Numbered from the stretch's first letter, positions 8,616 through 16,170 are shown. The stretch is DNA of 64,000 nt from Azospirillum sp. TSH58 (GCF_003119115.1 NZ_CP022363.1:745001-809000), one strand, 5' to 3'. Translations and numbers: made by a program. Notes: generated by a model not told the origin, from the letters alone.

Positions 8616-9394
8616 GCGACGGCGGCCTGCCGTTGCTGCAGGCCCTCCTCGCGGATCAGGTTGAGGATGTGGCGCTTGTGGTCGTTGAAGCGCGGGCCGG
8701 TGGTGTCGCGCGGGCGCGGCAGGTCCAGCGCGATCAGCTCGCGGATGCGGCCCGGACGGCTGGTCATCACGGCGACGCGGGTGCCGAGCACCAGCGCCTC
8801 GTCCACGCTGTGGGTGACGAAGACGACGGTGCAGCGCTGCTTCTGCCAGATGGCGACCAGCTCCTCCTGCATGTCCATCTTGGTCTGGGCGTCGAGCGCC
8901 GCGAAGGGCTCGTCCATCAGGATGACCTGCGGGTTCAGCAGCAGGGCGCGGGCGATACCGACGCGCTGGCTCATGCCGCCCGACAGCTCCGCCGGGAAAT
9001 GGTTCTCGAAGCCGCGCAGGCCGACCATGTCGATGTATTCCTGGGCGGCCTCGCGCCGGTCGGCCTTGCGCCAGCCCTTCAGGCGCAGGTGGAAGGCGAC
9101 GTTCTCCCACACCGGCAGCCAGGGCATCAGGTTGGCCTGCTGGAAGACCATGCCGCGGTCCGCGCCCGGCCCGTCCACCGGCTTGCCGCCCACCGTCACG
9201 GTGCCCTCGGTCGGCTTTTCGAAGCCGGCGATCATGTTCAGCAGGGTGGACTTGCCGCAGCCCGACGAGCCGAGCAGGCAGAGGAACTCGTTCTTCTCCA
9301 CCGACAGGCTGACGTTGTCGATGGCCAGCAGGTCGCGCTTGCGCTTGGCGTCGCGGAAGATCTTGGTGATGTTCTGAAGGTCGATGGAAGCCAT
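8612..9394 (-). CDS. ABC transporter ATP-binding protein, SsuB/TauB/NrtD type
   Basis: A 260-residue ATPase with Walker A LLGSSGCGKST (about 37-47), Q-loop VFQQANLMPWL, signature LSGGMSQRVGIARAL, Walker B VILMDEPFAALD and switch VTHSVDEA. The MPWL Q-loop and short length are typical of the nitrate/sulfonate/taurine/pyrimidine-precursor subfamily. It overlaps the amidohydrolase start by 4 nt and follows the permease by 3 nt. It powers import of the cluster substrate together with the permease at 9398 and the binding protein at 10419. Confidence 0.92.
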   Translation of the reverse strand: MASIDLQNITKIFRDAKRKRDLLAIDNVSLSVEKNEFLCLLGSSGCGKSTLLNMIAGFEKPTEGTVTVGGKPVDGPGADRGMVFQQANLMPWLPVWENVAFHLRLKGWRKADRREAAQEYIDMVGLRGFENHFPAELSGGMSQRVGIARALLLNPQVILMDEPFAALDAQTKMDMQEELVAIWQKQRCTVVFVTHSVDEALVLGTRVAVMTSRPGRIRELIALDLPRPRDTTGPRFNDHKRHILNLIREEGLQQRQAAVA

Positions 9395-9397
9395 CGC

Positions 9398-10204
9398 TCA
9401 GCCCTCCCGGCTCTGGAGCGTGGAGCCGTGCTGCCAGTGCAGCGCGGCGGACATCAGGACTTTGATGAGCGCGTCGGTCGCGTAGCCGAGCAGGCCGATG
9501 CTGGCCATGGCCGCGAGCACGAGGTCGTAGCGCAGGAAGTAGTAGCTGTCCCACAGCACGTAGCCGAGGCCGCTCTTCACCGCGACCATCTCCGCCGTGA
9601 CGGTCAGCATCCAGGCGGCGCCGATGCCGATGCGCAGGCCGGCGAAGATGCTGGGCAGGGCCGCCGGGAACACGACGTGGCGCAGCAGCTGCTGTTCCGT
9701 GGCGCCCATCATCGAGGCGGCGCGGATCAGGTTGCGGTCGGCGGTCTTCACCCCGTGGATGGTGTTCATCAGGATCGGGAAGAAGGCGCCGAGGAAGACC
9801 AGGAAGATGGCCGGCTTGTTGGCGATGCCGAACCAGATGATCGCCAGCGGGATCCACGACACCGGCGGCACCGGGCGCAGCATCTGGATGGTCGGCTCCA
9901 CCGTCCGCTCGACCCAGCGCCACCAGCCGATGGCGATGCCCAGCAGGACGCCGCTGACCACCGCGATGCCGTAGCCGGCGGCGACGCGCGTGGCGCTGGA
10001 CAGGGCGTCGGCGAACCAGCGGCCGGTGTTGCCCTGCGAGGTCTCGTCGAAGCCGAAGATCCAGTCGCCCCAGGTGTGCAGCACCACCGACGGGGCCGGC
10101 AGCAGGGCCGCCGGCAGGAAGCCGGACCGGGAGAACACCTCCCAGGCGGCGAGGATGAAGAGGGGAACGACGGCGCGCTCCCAGGATTTCGACAATGCCG
10201 TCAT
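9398..10204 (-). CDS. ABC transporter permease, SsuC type
   Basis: A 268-residue membrane protein with about six transmembrane segments. The EAA-loop motif TADRNLIRAASMMGATEQQLLRHVVFPAALP sits in the middle, the contact site for the ATPase. The sequence around WIPLAIIWFGIANKPAIFLVFLGAFFPI is characteristic of the SsuC/TauC family. It lies between the binding-protein gene, 215 nt upstream with a repeat element in between, and the ATPase, 3 nt downstream. Confidence 0.9.
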   Translation of the reverse strand: MTALSKSWERAVVPLFILAAWEVFSRSGFLPAALLPAPSVVLHTWGDWIFGFDETSQGNTGRWFADALSSATRVAAGYGIAVVSGVLLGIAIGWWRWVERTVEPTIQMLRPVPPVSWIPLAIIWFGIANKPAIFLVFLGAFFPILMNTIHGVKTADRNLIRAASMMGATEQQLLRHVVFPAALPSIFAGLRIGIGAAWMLTVTAEMVAVKSGLGYVLWDSYYFLRYDLVLAAMASIGLLGYATDALIKVLMSAALHWQHGSTLQSREG

Positions 10205-10230
10205 GGCCCGGTTTCCCTATCCCGTCATGT

Positions 10231-10413
10231 TCATAGCCCTCTCCCCTCTGAGGAGAGGGTGGCCCGTAGGGCCGGTGAGGGGGGCGCATGGCGGAACGTC
10301 CGGCACAAGCGCAACCCTCTCACCCTGACCCTCTTCCCGCTTTCGGCGGACCAATGGTCCGCCTGCCGCGTCAGCGCAAACTTCGTTTGCGCGTGAGCGG
10401 AGGGGAGAGGGGA
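10231..10413. repeat. palindrome-rich interspersed element, copy 3
   Basis: This element fills the gap between the binding-protein gene and the permease gene of one transporter. It starts with CCCTCTCCCCTCTGAGGAGAGGG and a GGCCCGTAGGGCC hairpin, and contains a GGCACAAGCGCAACCCTCTCACCCT segment shared almost exactly with copy 4. Further hairpins follow (GGCGGACCA/TGGTCCGCC; GCGCAAAC/GTTTGCGC), ending in GGGGAGAGGGG. Its position fits differential expression of the binding protein over the membrane components. Confidence 0.75.
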
Positions 10414-10418
10414 AATTC

Positions 10419-11432
10419 TCAGAAGCCCAGCTCGCTCTTCGGCTTGCTGGTCACCGCTTCGAGGAAGCGGTAATCCAGGTTCTTCTCCGCGGCGGCGGTG
10501 ACGTCGTTGGAGATGTATTTCAGCTCGCGCATCATCGTGGCGATGGCCAGCGTGCTGTCCTTGTGGATGGCGTAATCCGGGGAGGCGTTCTTCAGCGCCT
10601 CGGCGGCGATGGCCTTGTCCATGCCGGTGTATTTGTTGATGACGTCCACCCACACGGTCTGGTCGGACTTCAGCTTGTCGACCAGGGCGACGACCGAGCC
10701 GACGGTGGCCTCGACCGCCTTCGGATGGTCCTTGATGACGTCGGAGCGGGTGACGATCAGGTTGGTCAGGTTGCCGGCGGCCTGGTCGTAGGGCAGGGCG
10801 AAATGCGTGCCGACGCCGGTCTGGCGGATCTGCGAGGCGAAGGGCTCCACCGTGCAGATCACGTCCACCTCGCCGCGCTGGAGGGCGGCGGCGTGGTCGG
10901 ACGGGTTCGGGATGTTGATGAACTGCACGTCCTTGTTGACGTTGATGCCGTGCTTCTGGAGGGCGCCGCGCATGTGGATGTCCTGCGCGTTGCCGCGCGA
11001 CGCCGCGACGCGCAGCGGCTCGCCCTTCTCCTTGCGCTCGGCGATCAGCTTTTTCAGACCGTCCCAATCATCGGCCTTCAGGGTGATGCCCTTGCCGACG
11101 ACGATCTCCGACCCACCGTTCACCTGGCCGGACACGGCCACCACGTCGAAGCCCTTATCGAGCGCCGTGATGTAATGCAGGTAGGTGACCTGGGCCATGT
11201 CGATGCTCTTCGACACCAGCGCGGTCAGCACGTCGTTGCCGGAGTTGAAGTTGATCGCCTCGATCTCCACGCCCTTGGCGAGTTCCGGGGTCAGCGCCAT
11301 CGGCAGGCAATGGGCGCATTTGGCGAAGCCCAACTTCAGCTTCTCCGCGTCGGCGGCCTGCGCCGTCGCGGCGGCGGAGAGGGCGAGGAAGGCGGCGGTG
11401 ACGGTCGTCAGGGTGAGGGACCGGAACGTCAT
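10419..11432 (-). CDS. ABC transporter periplasmic substrate-binding protein (NMT1/SsuA type)
   Basis: A 337-residue exported binding protein. The signal peptide (residues 1-25) ends in AATAQAADA. The mature part has the type-II binding-protein layout of the NMT1/THI5/SsuA group, with GFAKCAHCLPM near the N-terminus and VICTVEPFASQIRQTG in the hinge region. The CAHC motif with two closely spaced cysteines is unusual for an SsuA-like protein. First gene of the minus-strand cluster; a GntR-type operator sits about 60 nt upstream. The start at 11432 is preceded by GGGAG about 10 nt away. Ligand unknown, probably the N-heterocycle degraded by the downstream enzymes. Confidence 0.85.
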   Translation of the reverse strand: MTFRSLTLTTVTAAFLALSAAATAQAADAEKLKLGFAKCAHCLPMALTPELAKGVEIEAINFNSGNDVLTALVSKSIDMAQVTYLHYITALDKGFDVVAVSGQVNGGSEIVVGKGITLKADDWDGLKKLIAERKEKGEPLRVAASRGNAQDIHMRGALQKHGINVNKDVQFINIPNPSDHAAALQRGEVDVICTVEPFASQIRQTGVGTHFALPYDQAAGNLTNLIVTRSDVIKDHPKAVEATVGSVVALVDKLKSDQTVWVDVINKYTGMDKAIAAEALKNASPDYAIHKDSTLAIATMMRELKYISNDVTAAAEKNLDYRFLEAVTSKPKSELGF

Positions 11433-11489
11433 GAAGGGGGTGCTCCCGATGCGGTTGCGTCCCTCATCCTTTCGCAAGGCTCGTGCCAA

Positions 11490-11524
11490 ATTGTATACAA
11501 TATTATAATCGCCAATTTATTGGC
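11490..11524. promoter_or_regulatory. divergent regulatory region with GntR-type operator
   Basis: Positions 11490-11501 read ATTGTATACAAT, a perfect 12-bp palindrome matching the typical FadR/FCD-GntR operator core TTGTATACAA. Next to it 11511-11524 is a second inverted repeat (GCCAAT-TT-ATTGGC). The stretch between is the most AT-rich DNA locally and reads TATAAT on both strands (11502-11507 minus, 11504-11509 plus). It lies between the divergent transporter/catabolic cluster and the gntR-type gene, so autoregulated control of both is likely. Confidence 0.65.
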
Positions 11525-11655
11525 TGTTTTCAGCCGTTTAGGGCATATTGAATGAGGCTGGCCGCGCGGGAGCGGGCTTGCCTGAATTTTGGGCATGACG
11601 CATCATTTCGGTATGCATGCCCAAGTATGCAGCACGTTCGGGGGGCAGGGTCAGG

Positions 11656-12426
11656 ATGGACAGGATCAAGACCATGAAGGCGCCGGCCCGGCCGATCCGC
11701 CGCGCGACGCTGCACCATTCGGCGGTGGAGGAGTTGCGGGCGATGATCCTGGGCGGCGAACTGCCGCCCGGCGTCCGGGTGCCCGAGGTGCAGCTGTGCG
11801 AGCAGTTGGGCATCTCCCGGACGCCGCTGCGCGAGGCGCTGCGGGTCCTGTCGTCGGAAGGGCTGGTGGAGCTTCGCCCGCACCGCGGGGCCATCGTCGC
11901 CCCGGTGGACGCCAACGAGATCGGCGCGATCTTCGAGGTGATGGACGCGCTGGAGCGGCTGGCCGGAACGCTCGCCTGCCGCAACGGCTCCGACGCGGAG
12001 TTCGCGAAGCTCGACCGGATGCACGACCAGCTCGTCACCCAGCACGAGGCGGGGGAGCGCGCCGCCTACTTCCTGACCAACCGGCAGATCCACACCCAGA
12101 TCGTCGCCATGGCCCGCAACCCGGCGCTGGAGGCGACCTACGCCGGCTTTGCCGCCAAGATCCTGCGCGCCCGCTCGCTCGCCAACTACGACACGGGCCG
12201 CTGGCAGGAGTCGGTGGACGAGCATGAGGGCTTCATGGCGGCGTTCCGCCGCCGCGATGCCGAGGAGGCCGGAGCCCTGCTGGCCGATCACAGCCGCCGC
12301 ACCGCGGTGGCGGTCATCCAGGCGCTGCGCCAGCCGCCGGCTCAGGGGATCGATCAGGAGGGCGGGCAGGAGGGCGGGCAGGAGGGCGGGGCGGTCACCG
12401 ACGTCGCGCCGATGGACGCGGGGTGA
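11656..12426 (+). CDS. GntR family transcriptional regulator, FadR/FCD subgroup
   Basis: About 256 residues. The N-terminal winged helix (about 14-80) contains LRAMILGGELPPGVRVPE, the helix-turn-helix LCEQLGISRTPLREALRVLSSEGLVEL and the wing RPHRGAIV. The C-terminal FCD ligand domain has His and Asp residues (DRMHDQL, NRQIHTQIV) able to bind a metal. ATG 11656 is preferred; ATG 11617 would add 13 residues. It diverges from the hydantoinase/ABC cluster and very likely controls it in response to a pathway intermediate. The C-terminus carries three QEGG repeats encoded by a 12-bp tandem repeat. Confidence 0.88.
   Translation: MDRIKTMKAPARPIRRATLHHSAVEELRAMILGGELPPGVRVPEVQLCEQLGISRTPLREALRVLSSEGLVELRPHRGAIVAPVDANEIGAIFEVMDALERLAGTLACRNGSDAEFAKLDRMHDQLVTQHEAGERAAYFLTNRQIHTQIVAMARNPALEATYAGFAAKILRARSLANYDTGRWQESVDEHEGFMAAFRRRDAEEAGALLADHSRRTAVAVIQALRQPPAQGIDQEGGQEGGQEGGAVTDVAPMDAG
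12355..12390 (+). repeat. 12-bp tandem repeat x3 inside the gntR-type gene
   Basis: Three exact copies of CAGGAGGGCGGG run in frame and encode QEGG-QEGG-QEGG near the regulator's C-terminus, outside the FCD fold. The number of copies could change by slippage without breaking the frame. Confidence 0.85.
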
Positions 12427-12442
12427 GTCGTTCGATTAAGGC

Positions 12443-12471
12443 TTGAATTATGCTGCGCTGCGGAATATATT
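12443..12471 (+). promoter_or_regulatory. sigma70-like promoter for a short transcript
   Basis: TTGAAT (12443-12448), a 17-bp spacer, then TATATT (12466-12471), close to the TTGACA/TATAAT consensus. Expected transcription start is near 12478. There is no gene start within 500 bp except a terminator 36 bp further on, which points to a small RNA rather than an mRNA. Confidence 0.6.
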
Positions 12472-12477
12472 AGTTTC

Positions 12478-12545
12478 ACTGACGCCTTTTCGGGCGTTTC
12501 CTCCCTAGACTCGGGCCGCCGGAGCAATCCTGGCGGCCTTTTTCT
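12478..12545 (+). ncRNA. candidate small regulatory RNA of about 70 nt
   Basis: The segment runs from the predicted start of the promoter at 12443-12471 to the T-tract of an intrinsic terminator. It contains a 5' hairpin (ACGCC/GGCGT, 12482-12497), then an unpaired TTTCCTCCCTAGACTC stretch, then the GGCCGCC/GGCGGCC terminator hairpin. A CCUCCC sequence exposed between hairpins is a known feature of alphaproteobacterial trans-acting small RNAs that pair with Shine-Dalgarno regions. The identical 14-mer TCCTCCCTAGACTC recurs at 12747-12760 in the loop of another small hairpin. No open reading frame with a ribosome site is present. Not matched to a named family. Confidence 0.55.
12514..12545 (+). 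terminator. intrinsic terminator
   Basis: A 7-bp GC stem GGCCGCC (12514-12520) / GGCGGCC (12532-12538) with an 11-nt loop, followed by TTTTTCTTT. It ends the candidate small RNA and could also stop read-through from the gntR-type gene 88 nt upstream. Confidence 0.8.
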
Positions 12546-13007
12546 TTGCATGCCGCGCCACCTCGCTTCTTGTGCGCTGCAACAAAAAAATCGCAATGTC
12601 TGGTGGAAAGCAAGGCCCTGAAAGTGAAACACGCTGCCGCCGTCAAAGCCCTGCGGGGGTGCGAGGGCTTGAGGCATGCAGCGTGTTGCATTGTGTGCGC
12701 GCCTTTGTTTTTGTGCGGCGCGCCCCTGCTTTCACGGACTACCGAGTCCTCCCTAGACTCCGGCCTGACGCTGTTCGCAGCGCTACGAAAGATAGACCAT
12801 ACGTACCCGCATGATGTCAATGGGCACAGTGGCCGGGGGAGTATGTTTTTTAGCCTATGACCTTGCGCCGCAAGCCAAGAGTTCCACGCGAATCGGGACA
12901 TGATCGCCTGCCATCGTAGGGGCGGGCCGTTTGCAGCGCGTACCATCGCCGTCTTGGTTCGCGTCATGCCCGCCGGGCATCGGAACCGACACTGCGGAGG
13001 AAACACC
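12546..13007. other. 460-bp intergenic region without a convincing gene
   Basis: Codon use in the short frames here is unlike the neighbouring genes and none has a ribosome site. The region holds a second copy of the 14-mer TCCTCCCTAGACTC (12747-12760), here forming a GAGTC/GACTC hairpin with a CTCCCTA loop. It also has an A7 run at 12583-12589, several TGCA-containing words (12675-12690), and a GGAGG at 12996-13000 that serves the next gene. A second small RNA or an upstream regulatory region for the gene at 13008 is possible but unproven. Confidence 0.4.
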
Positions 13008-13175
13008 ATGGCCGACGAACGGAACCCGAACCAGATGGGCAGCCAGGACGAGCGGAAGCAGGGGCAGCAGACCCAGGACAACCCGAAGAACCGGCAGCAG
13101 GGGCAGGACCAGGCGAACCGGCAGCAGCAGGACATGGATCGCGACCGGAACGAGAAGGGCGGGCAGCAGCGCTGA
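13008..13175 (+). CDS. 55-residue Gln/Asn-rich hydrophilic protein
   Basis: ATG 13008 lies 7 nt after a perfect GGAGG (12996-13000). The product is almost entirely Gln, Asn, Asp, Arg, Lys and Gly with no hydrophobic core or cysteine, so it is predicted to be disordered. Composition resembles hydrophilins and small LEA-like stress proteins, but no named family is recognised. An intrinsic terminator at 13267-13293 closes the unit, so it is probably monocistronic. The strong ribosome site and terminator argue that it is real despite its size. Confidence 0.72.
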   Translation: MADERNPNQMGSQDERKQGQQTQDNPKNRQQGQDQANRQQQDMDRDRNEKGGQQR

Positions 13176-13266
13176 GCGGACGCCGCAAGGGACGTCGCAG
13201 GGGCGGGACATGATGTCCTGTTCCCCGCGATGGGTTTGCGGCGTGCTGGTTTTTTCGGCATACACT

Positions 13267-13293
13267 GGGGCGGCCAGCCGGCCGCCCCTTTTT
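13267..13293 (+). terminator. strong intrinsic terminator
   Basis: A perfect 9-bp stem GGGGCGGCC (13267-13275) / GGCCGCCCC (13280-13288) with loop AGCC and a T5 tail (13289-13293). It isolates the small Gln-rich gene from the Anbu gene 44 nt downstream. Confidence 0.9.
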
Positions 13294-13336
13294 GCGTGGG
13301 CGGTCCGGCTTCCGCTGGGAGGAGAGAGGACGGACC

Positions 13337-14071
13337 ATGACCTACTGCGTCGCCCTGTATCTCAAGGACGGCTTGGTGATGCTGTCGGACACGCGCACCA
13401 ACGCGGGGGTGGATCACATCTCCATCTTCAGCAAGATGCACGTCTTCGAAGAGCCGGGCGACCGCATGATCGCCCTGATGACCGCCGGCAACCTGTCGCT
13501 GACCCAGTCGGTGATCGCGCTGATCCAGGAGGGGGTGGAGCTGGACGGCGAGATCCGGACCATCTCCAGCGTGAGCGGCATGTTCCAGGCGGCCCAGCTC
13601 GTCGGCGCCGCCGTCCGTCAGGTGTGGAAGCGGGACGGCCACGCGCTGAAGGAGCAGCGGGTGGATTTCGACCTGTCGATCATCCTGGGCGGCCAGATCC
13701 GCGGCGACCGGGTGCGGCTGTTCCACGTCTACGCCGCCGGCAATTTCATCGAGGCGACGGCCGACAACGCCTTCTTCCAGATCGGCGAGCACAAATACGG
13801 CAAGCCGATCCTCGACCGCGCGTTGAACCACAACACGCCGCTGGAGGAGGGGATGAAGCTGGTGCTGATCTCCATGGACAGCACGCTGCGTTCCAACCTG
13901 ACGGTCGGTCTGCCGCTCGACCTGATCGCCTACCGCCGCGACGCGCTGAAGCTGGAAACGCGGCGGCGGATCGGCGAGGACGACCCCTGCTTCAAGGAGA
14001 TCAGCGACGGCTGGTCCCAGGCGCTCCGCGAGGCCTTCCGATCCCTGCCGCCGCCCAAGTGGGCTGATTAA
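13337..14071 (+). CDS. Anbu-type proteasome-related peptidase
   Basis: A 244-residue Ntn-hydrolase. After Met removal the protein starts with Thr (MTYCVALYL); proteasome-like Asp17 (LSDTRTNAG) and a Lys at about 32 (FSKMHVF) are in place, giving the catalytic Thr/Asp/Lys set. The C-terminal half has LDLIAYRRDALKLETRRRI, typical of Anbu. The family forms helical or ring-like multimers; its substrate is poorly defined. GGAGAGAGG precedes the ATG. Anbu genes usually sit beside alpha-E, ATP-grasp and transglutaminase-like genes; none is here. The stop overlaps that of the convergent oxidoreductase by 4 nt. Confidence 0.88.
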   Translation: MTYCVALYLKDGLVMLSDTRTNAGVDHISIFSKMHVFEEPGDRMIALMTAGNLSLTQSVIALIQEGVELDGEIRTISSVSGMFQAAQLVGAAVRQVWKRDGHALKEQRVDFDLSIILGGQIRGDRVRLFHVYAAGNFIEATADNAFFQIGEHKYGKPILDRALNHNTPLEEGMKLVLISMDSTLRSNLTVGLPLDLIAYRRDALKLETRRRIGEDDPCFKEISDGWSQALREAFRSLPPPKWAD

Positions 14072-16170
14072 ACCGACGCCGCCACCTTCCGCACCCGCAC
14101 ATGGCTGTCGTGGAAGGCGGCGCCGCCGAAGGGCGCCACCGGGTCGGCGCCGGTCAGGCTGTTGATGCCGCGCCCGCCCTCGTGCGCGGCGTTGGGCCAG
14201 ATGGATTCCGCGATGACCACGCCCCGCCGCACCCCGTCGAACAGCCGCGCGTGCAGCAGGACCGCGCCGCGCCCGTTGGCGGCCTCCACCCGGTCGCCCT
14301 CCGTGATGCCCAGCGCCGCCGCGTCCTCGGGATGCAGCATCAGGCTTGGGCGGCGCTCCCGCCCGGCGGAGGTCGGGGTCTCGGTGAAGCTGCTGTTCAG
14401 GAAGTTGCGGGCCGGCGCGGTGACCAGCCGGAAGGGATGCTCGTCGTCCGCCTCCTCCGTCACCGCCCAATGGTCGGGGAAGGTCGGCATCGAGTCGACC
14501 GGGCCGAAGGTGGACGGCGCGGCGTAGGGCACCTTGGGCCAGTCCGGCTTCAGGCGGAACTTGCCGTCGGGCCATCGGAAGCCCTTCACGAAATGCGCGT
14601 CCTCGAAATCCGGCTGCACATCGAGGAAACGCGCAGCCTCCAGCGCTTCCAGCGTGCCGTGGCCGGAGGCGCGCAGCGTGGCGTCGATCAGCTCCCGCTC
14701 GGTCATGGCGAAGCCGGGGTGGGAGTCGCTGCCCAGCCGCCGCGCCAGCTCCGTGATGACGGCGTGGTTGGGCCGGCAGTCGCCGGGCGGATCGACCAGC
14801 TTGGGCCCGAGCAGGATGTGCTGGTTGCCGCCGGCCTGATAGAGGTCGTCATGCTCCAGGAACATGGTGGCGGGAAGGACGATGTCGGCCATGCGGGCCG
14901 TCTCGGTCATGAACTGCTCGTGCACGCAGACGAACAGGTCATCGCGGGCGAAGCCGCGGCGCACGCGCGCCTGATCGGGGGCGATGGTCACCGGGTTGGT
15001 GTTCTGGATCAGCAGCGCCGTCACCGGCGGGCCGCCGGCCAGAGCCTCCGGGTCGCCCTCCAGGATCGGGCCGATGCGCGACTGGTCGAGCATGCGCACG
15101 GTCGGGTCGCGCAGGTCCAGCCCCTCGATGAGCGTCTTGTTCCAGCCGTAGATGCCGCTGTTGGAGTGGAAGGCGCCGCCGCCCTCGACCTGCCAGGCGC
15201 CGCTGACCACCGGGATGCAGGAAGCGGCGTGCATGTTCACCGCACCGTTGCGCGAGCGGGTGAAGCCGTAGCCCAGCCGGAAATAGCTGCGCGGCGTCCG
15301 CCCGACCAGCCGGGCGAAGGCCTCGATCTCCGCCGCCGGCAGGCCGGTGATGGCCTCGGCCCATTCCGGGCTGCGGGTGGCGAGATGCGCCTCCAGCCCG
15401 GCGGGATCGTCGGCGTGGCTGGCGAGATAGGCGCGGTCGGCCAGACCGTCGCGGAACAGCACATGCATCACCGCGCAGGCGAGCGCCCCGTCGCTGCCCG
15501 GACGGATCAGCAGCGGGATGTCCGCCTGCTCCATGGTCGGGGTGCGGTAGACGTCGACGACAGCGATCTTGGCCCCGCGCTCCTTGCGGGCGCGGACGGC
15601 GTGGGTCATCACGTTGACCTGGGTGGACACGGCGTTGGTCCCCCAGATCACCACGAGGTCGGACTTGGCCATCTCGCGCGGGTCGGCCCCGGCCAGCTTG
15701 CCGGCGCCGGCCAGCCAGCCGGCCCAGGCCGGGTTGGTGCAGATGGTGGCGAAGAAGCCCGACCAGCGCCGGGCGTGGCGCAGCCGGTTGATGCCGTCGC
15801 GCTGCACCAGCCCCATGGTGCCCGCGTAGTAGTAGGGCCACACCGTCTCCGGCCCGTGCCGCCGCTCCGCCTCCAGGAAGCGCTCGGCGACGATGTCCAG
15901 CGCCTCGTCCCAGGCGATCGGCTCGAACTGGCCGGAGCCCTTGGGGCCGGTGCGGCGCAGCGGTTGGGTCAGCCGGTCCGGATGGTGCACCCGCTCGGCG
16001 TAGCGGGCGACCTTCGCGCAGATCACCCCGGCGGTGTAGCTGTTGTCGGCGGCGCCGCGGATGCGCCCGATGCGGCGCTCGTCCAGCACCTCGACCTCCA
16101 GCGCGCAGGTGGACGGGCAATCGTGCGGGCAGGCCGAGGCGTGCAGGCGGGGGGCGGTGCGGTTTGACAT
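14068..16170 (-). CDS. molybdopterin-dependent oxidoreductase with N-terminal [4Fe-4S] site
   Basis: A 700-residue protein of the DMSO-reductase superfamily. The N-terminal ACPHDCPSTC...GVICAKV arrangement (Cys at about 13, 17, 21 and 50) binds a 4Fe-4S cluster. VIWGTNAVSTQVNVM, MADIVLPATMFLEHDD and NQHILLGPKLVDP lie in the cofactor domains, and the C-terminal dinucleotide-binding barrel starts around 590. No twin-arginine signal, so it is probably cytoplasmic. No electron-transfer or chaperone gene is adjacent, so donor and substrate are unknown. GTG/TTG alternatives were not needed, as ATG 16170 gives the full N-terminus. Usual family length. Confidence 0.85.
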   Translation of the reverse strand: MSNRTAPRLHASACPHDCPSTCALEVEVLDERRIGRIRGAADNSYTAGVICAKVARYAERVHHPDRLTQPLRRTGPKGSGQFEPIAWDEALDIVAERFLEAERRHGPETVWPYYYAGTMGLVQRDGINRLRHARRWSGFFATICTNPAWAGWLAGAGKLAGADPREMAKSDLVVIWGTNAVSTQVNVMTHAVRARKERGAKIAVVDVYRTPTMEQADIPLLIRPGSDGALACAVMHVLFRDGLADRAYLASHADDPAGLEAHLATRSPEWAEAITGLPAAEIEAFARLVGRTPRSYFRLGYGFTRSRNGAVNMHAASCIPVVSGAWQVEGGGAFHSNSGIYGWNKTLIEGLDLRDPTVRMLDQSRIGPILEGDPEALAGGPPVTALLIQNTNPVTIAPDQARVRRGFARDDLFVCVHEQFMTETARMADIVLPATMFLEHDDLYQAGGNQHILLGPKLVDPPGDCRPNHAVITELARRLGSDSHPGFAMTERELIDATLRASGHGTLEALEAARFLDVQPDFEDAHFVKGFRWPDGKFRLKPDWPKVPYAAPSTFGPVDSMPTFPDHWAVTEEADDEHPFRLVTAPARNFLNSSFTETPTSAGRERRPSLMLHPEDAAALGITEGDRVEAANGRGAVLLHARLFDGVRRGVVIAESIWPNAAHEGGRGINSLTGADPVAPFGGAAFHDSHVRVRKVAASV

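Noticed and set aside
12675..12690. TGCA-rich words as binding sites for a polyhydroxybutyrate regulator (PhaR)
   Set aside because: No phasin or pha gene is adjacent (phbB is 11 kb away) and the match is too loose.
12546..12860. A 104-codon plus-strand frame in the long intergenic region
   Set aside because: No ribosome site, atypical composition and it overlaps the structured CTCCCT hairpin; more likely non-coding.
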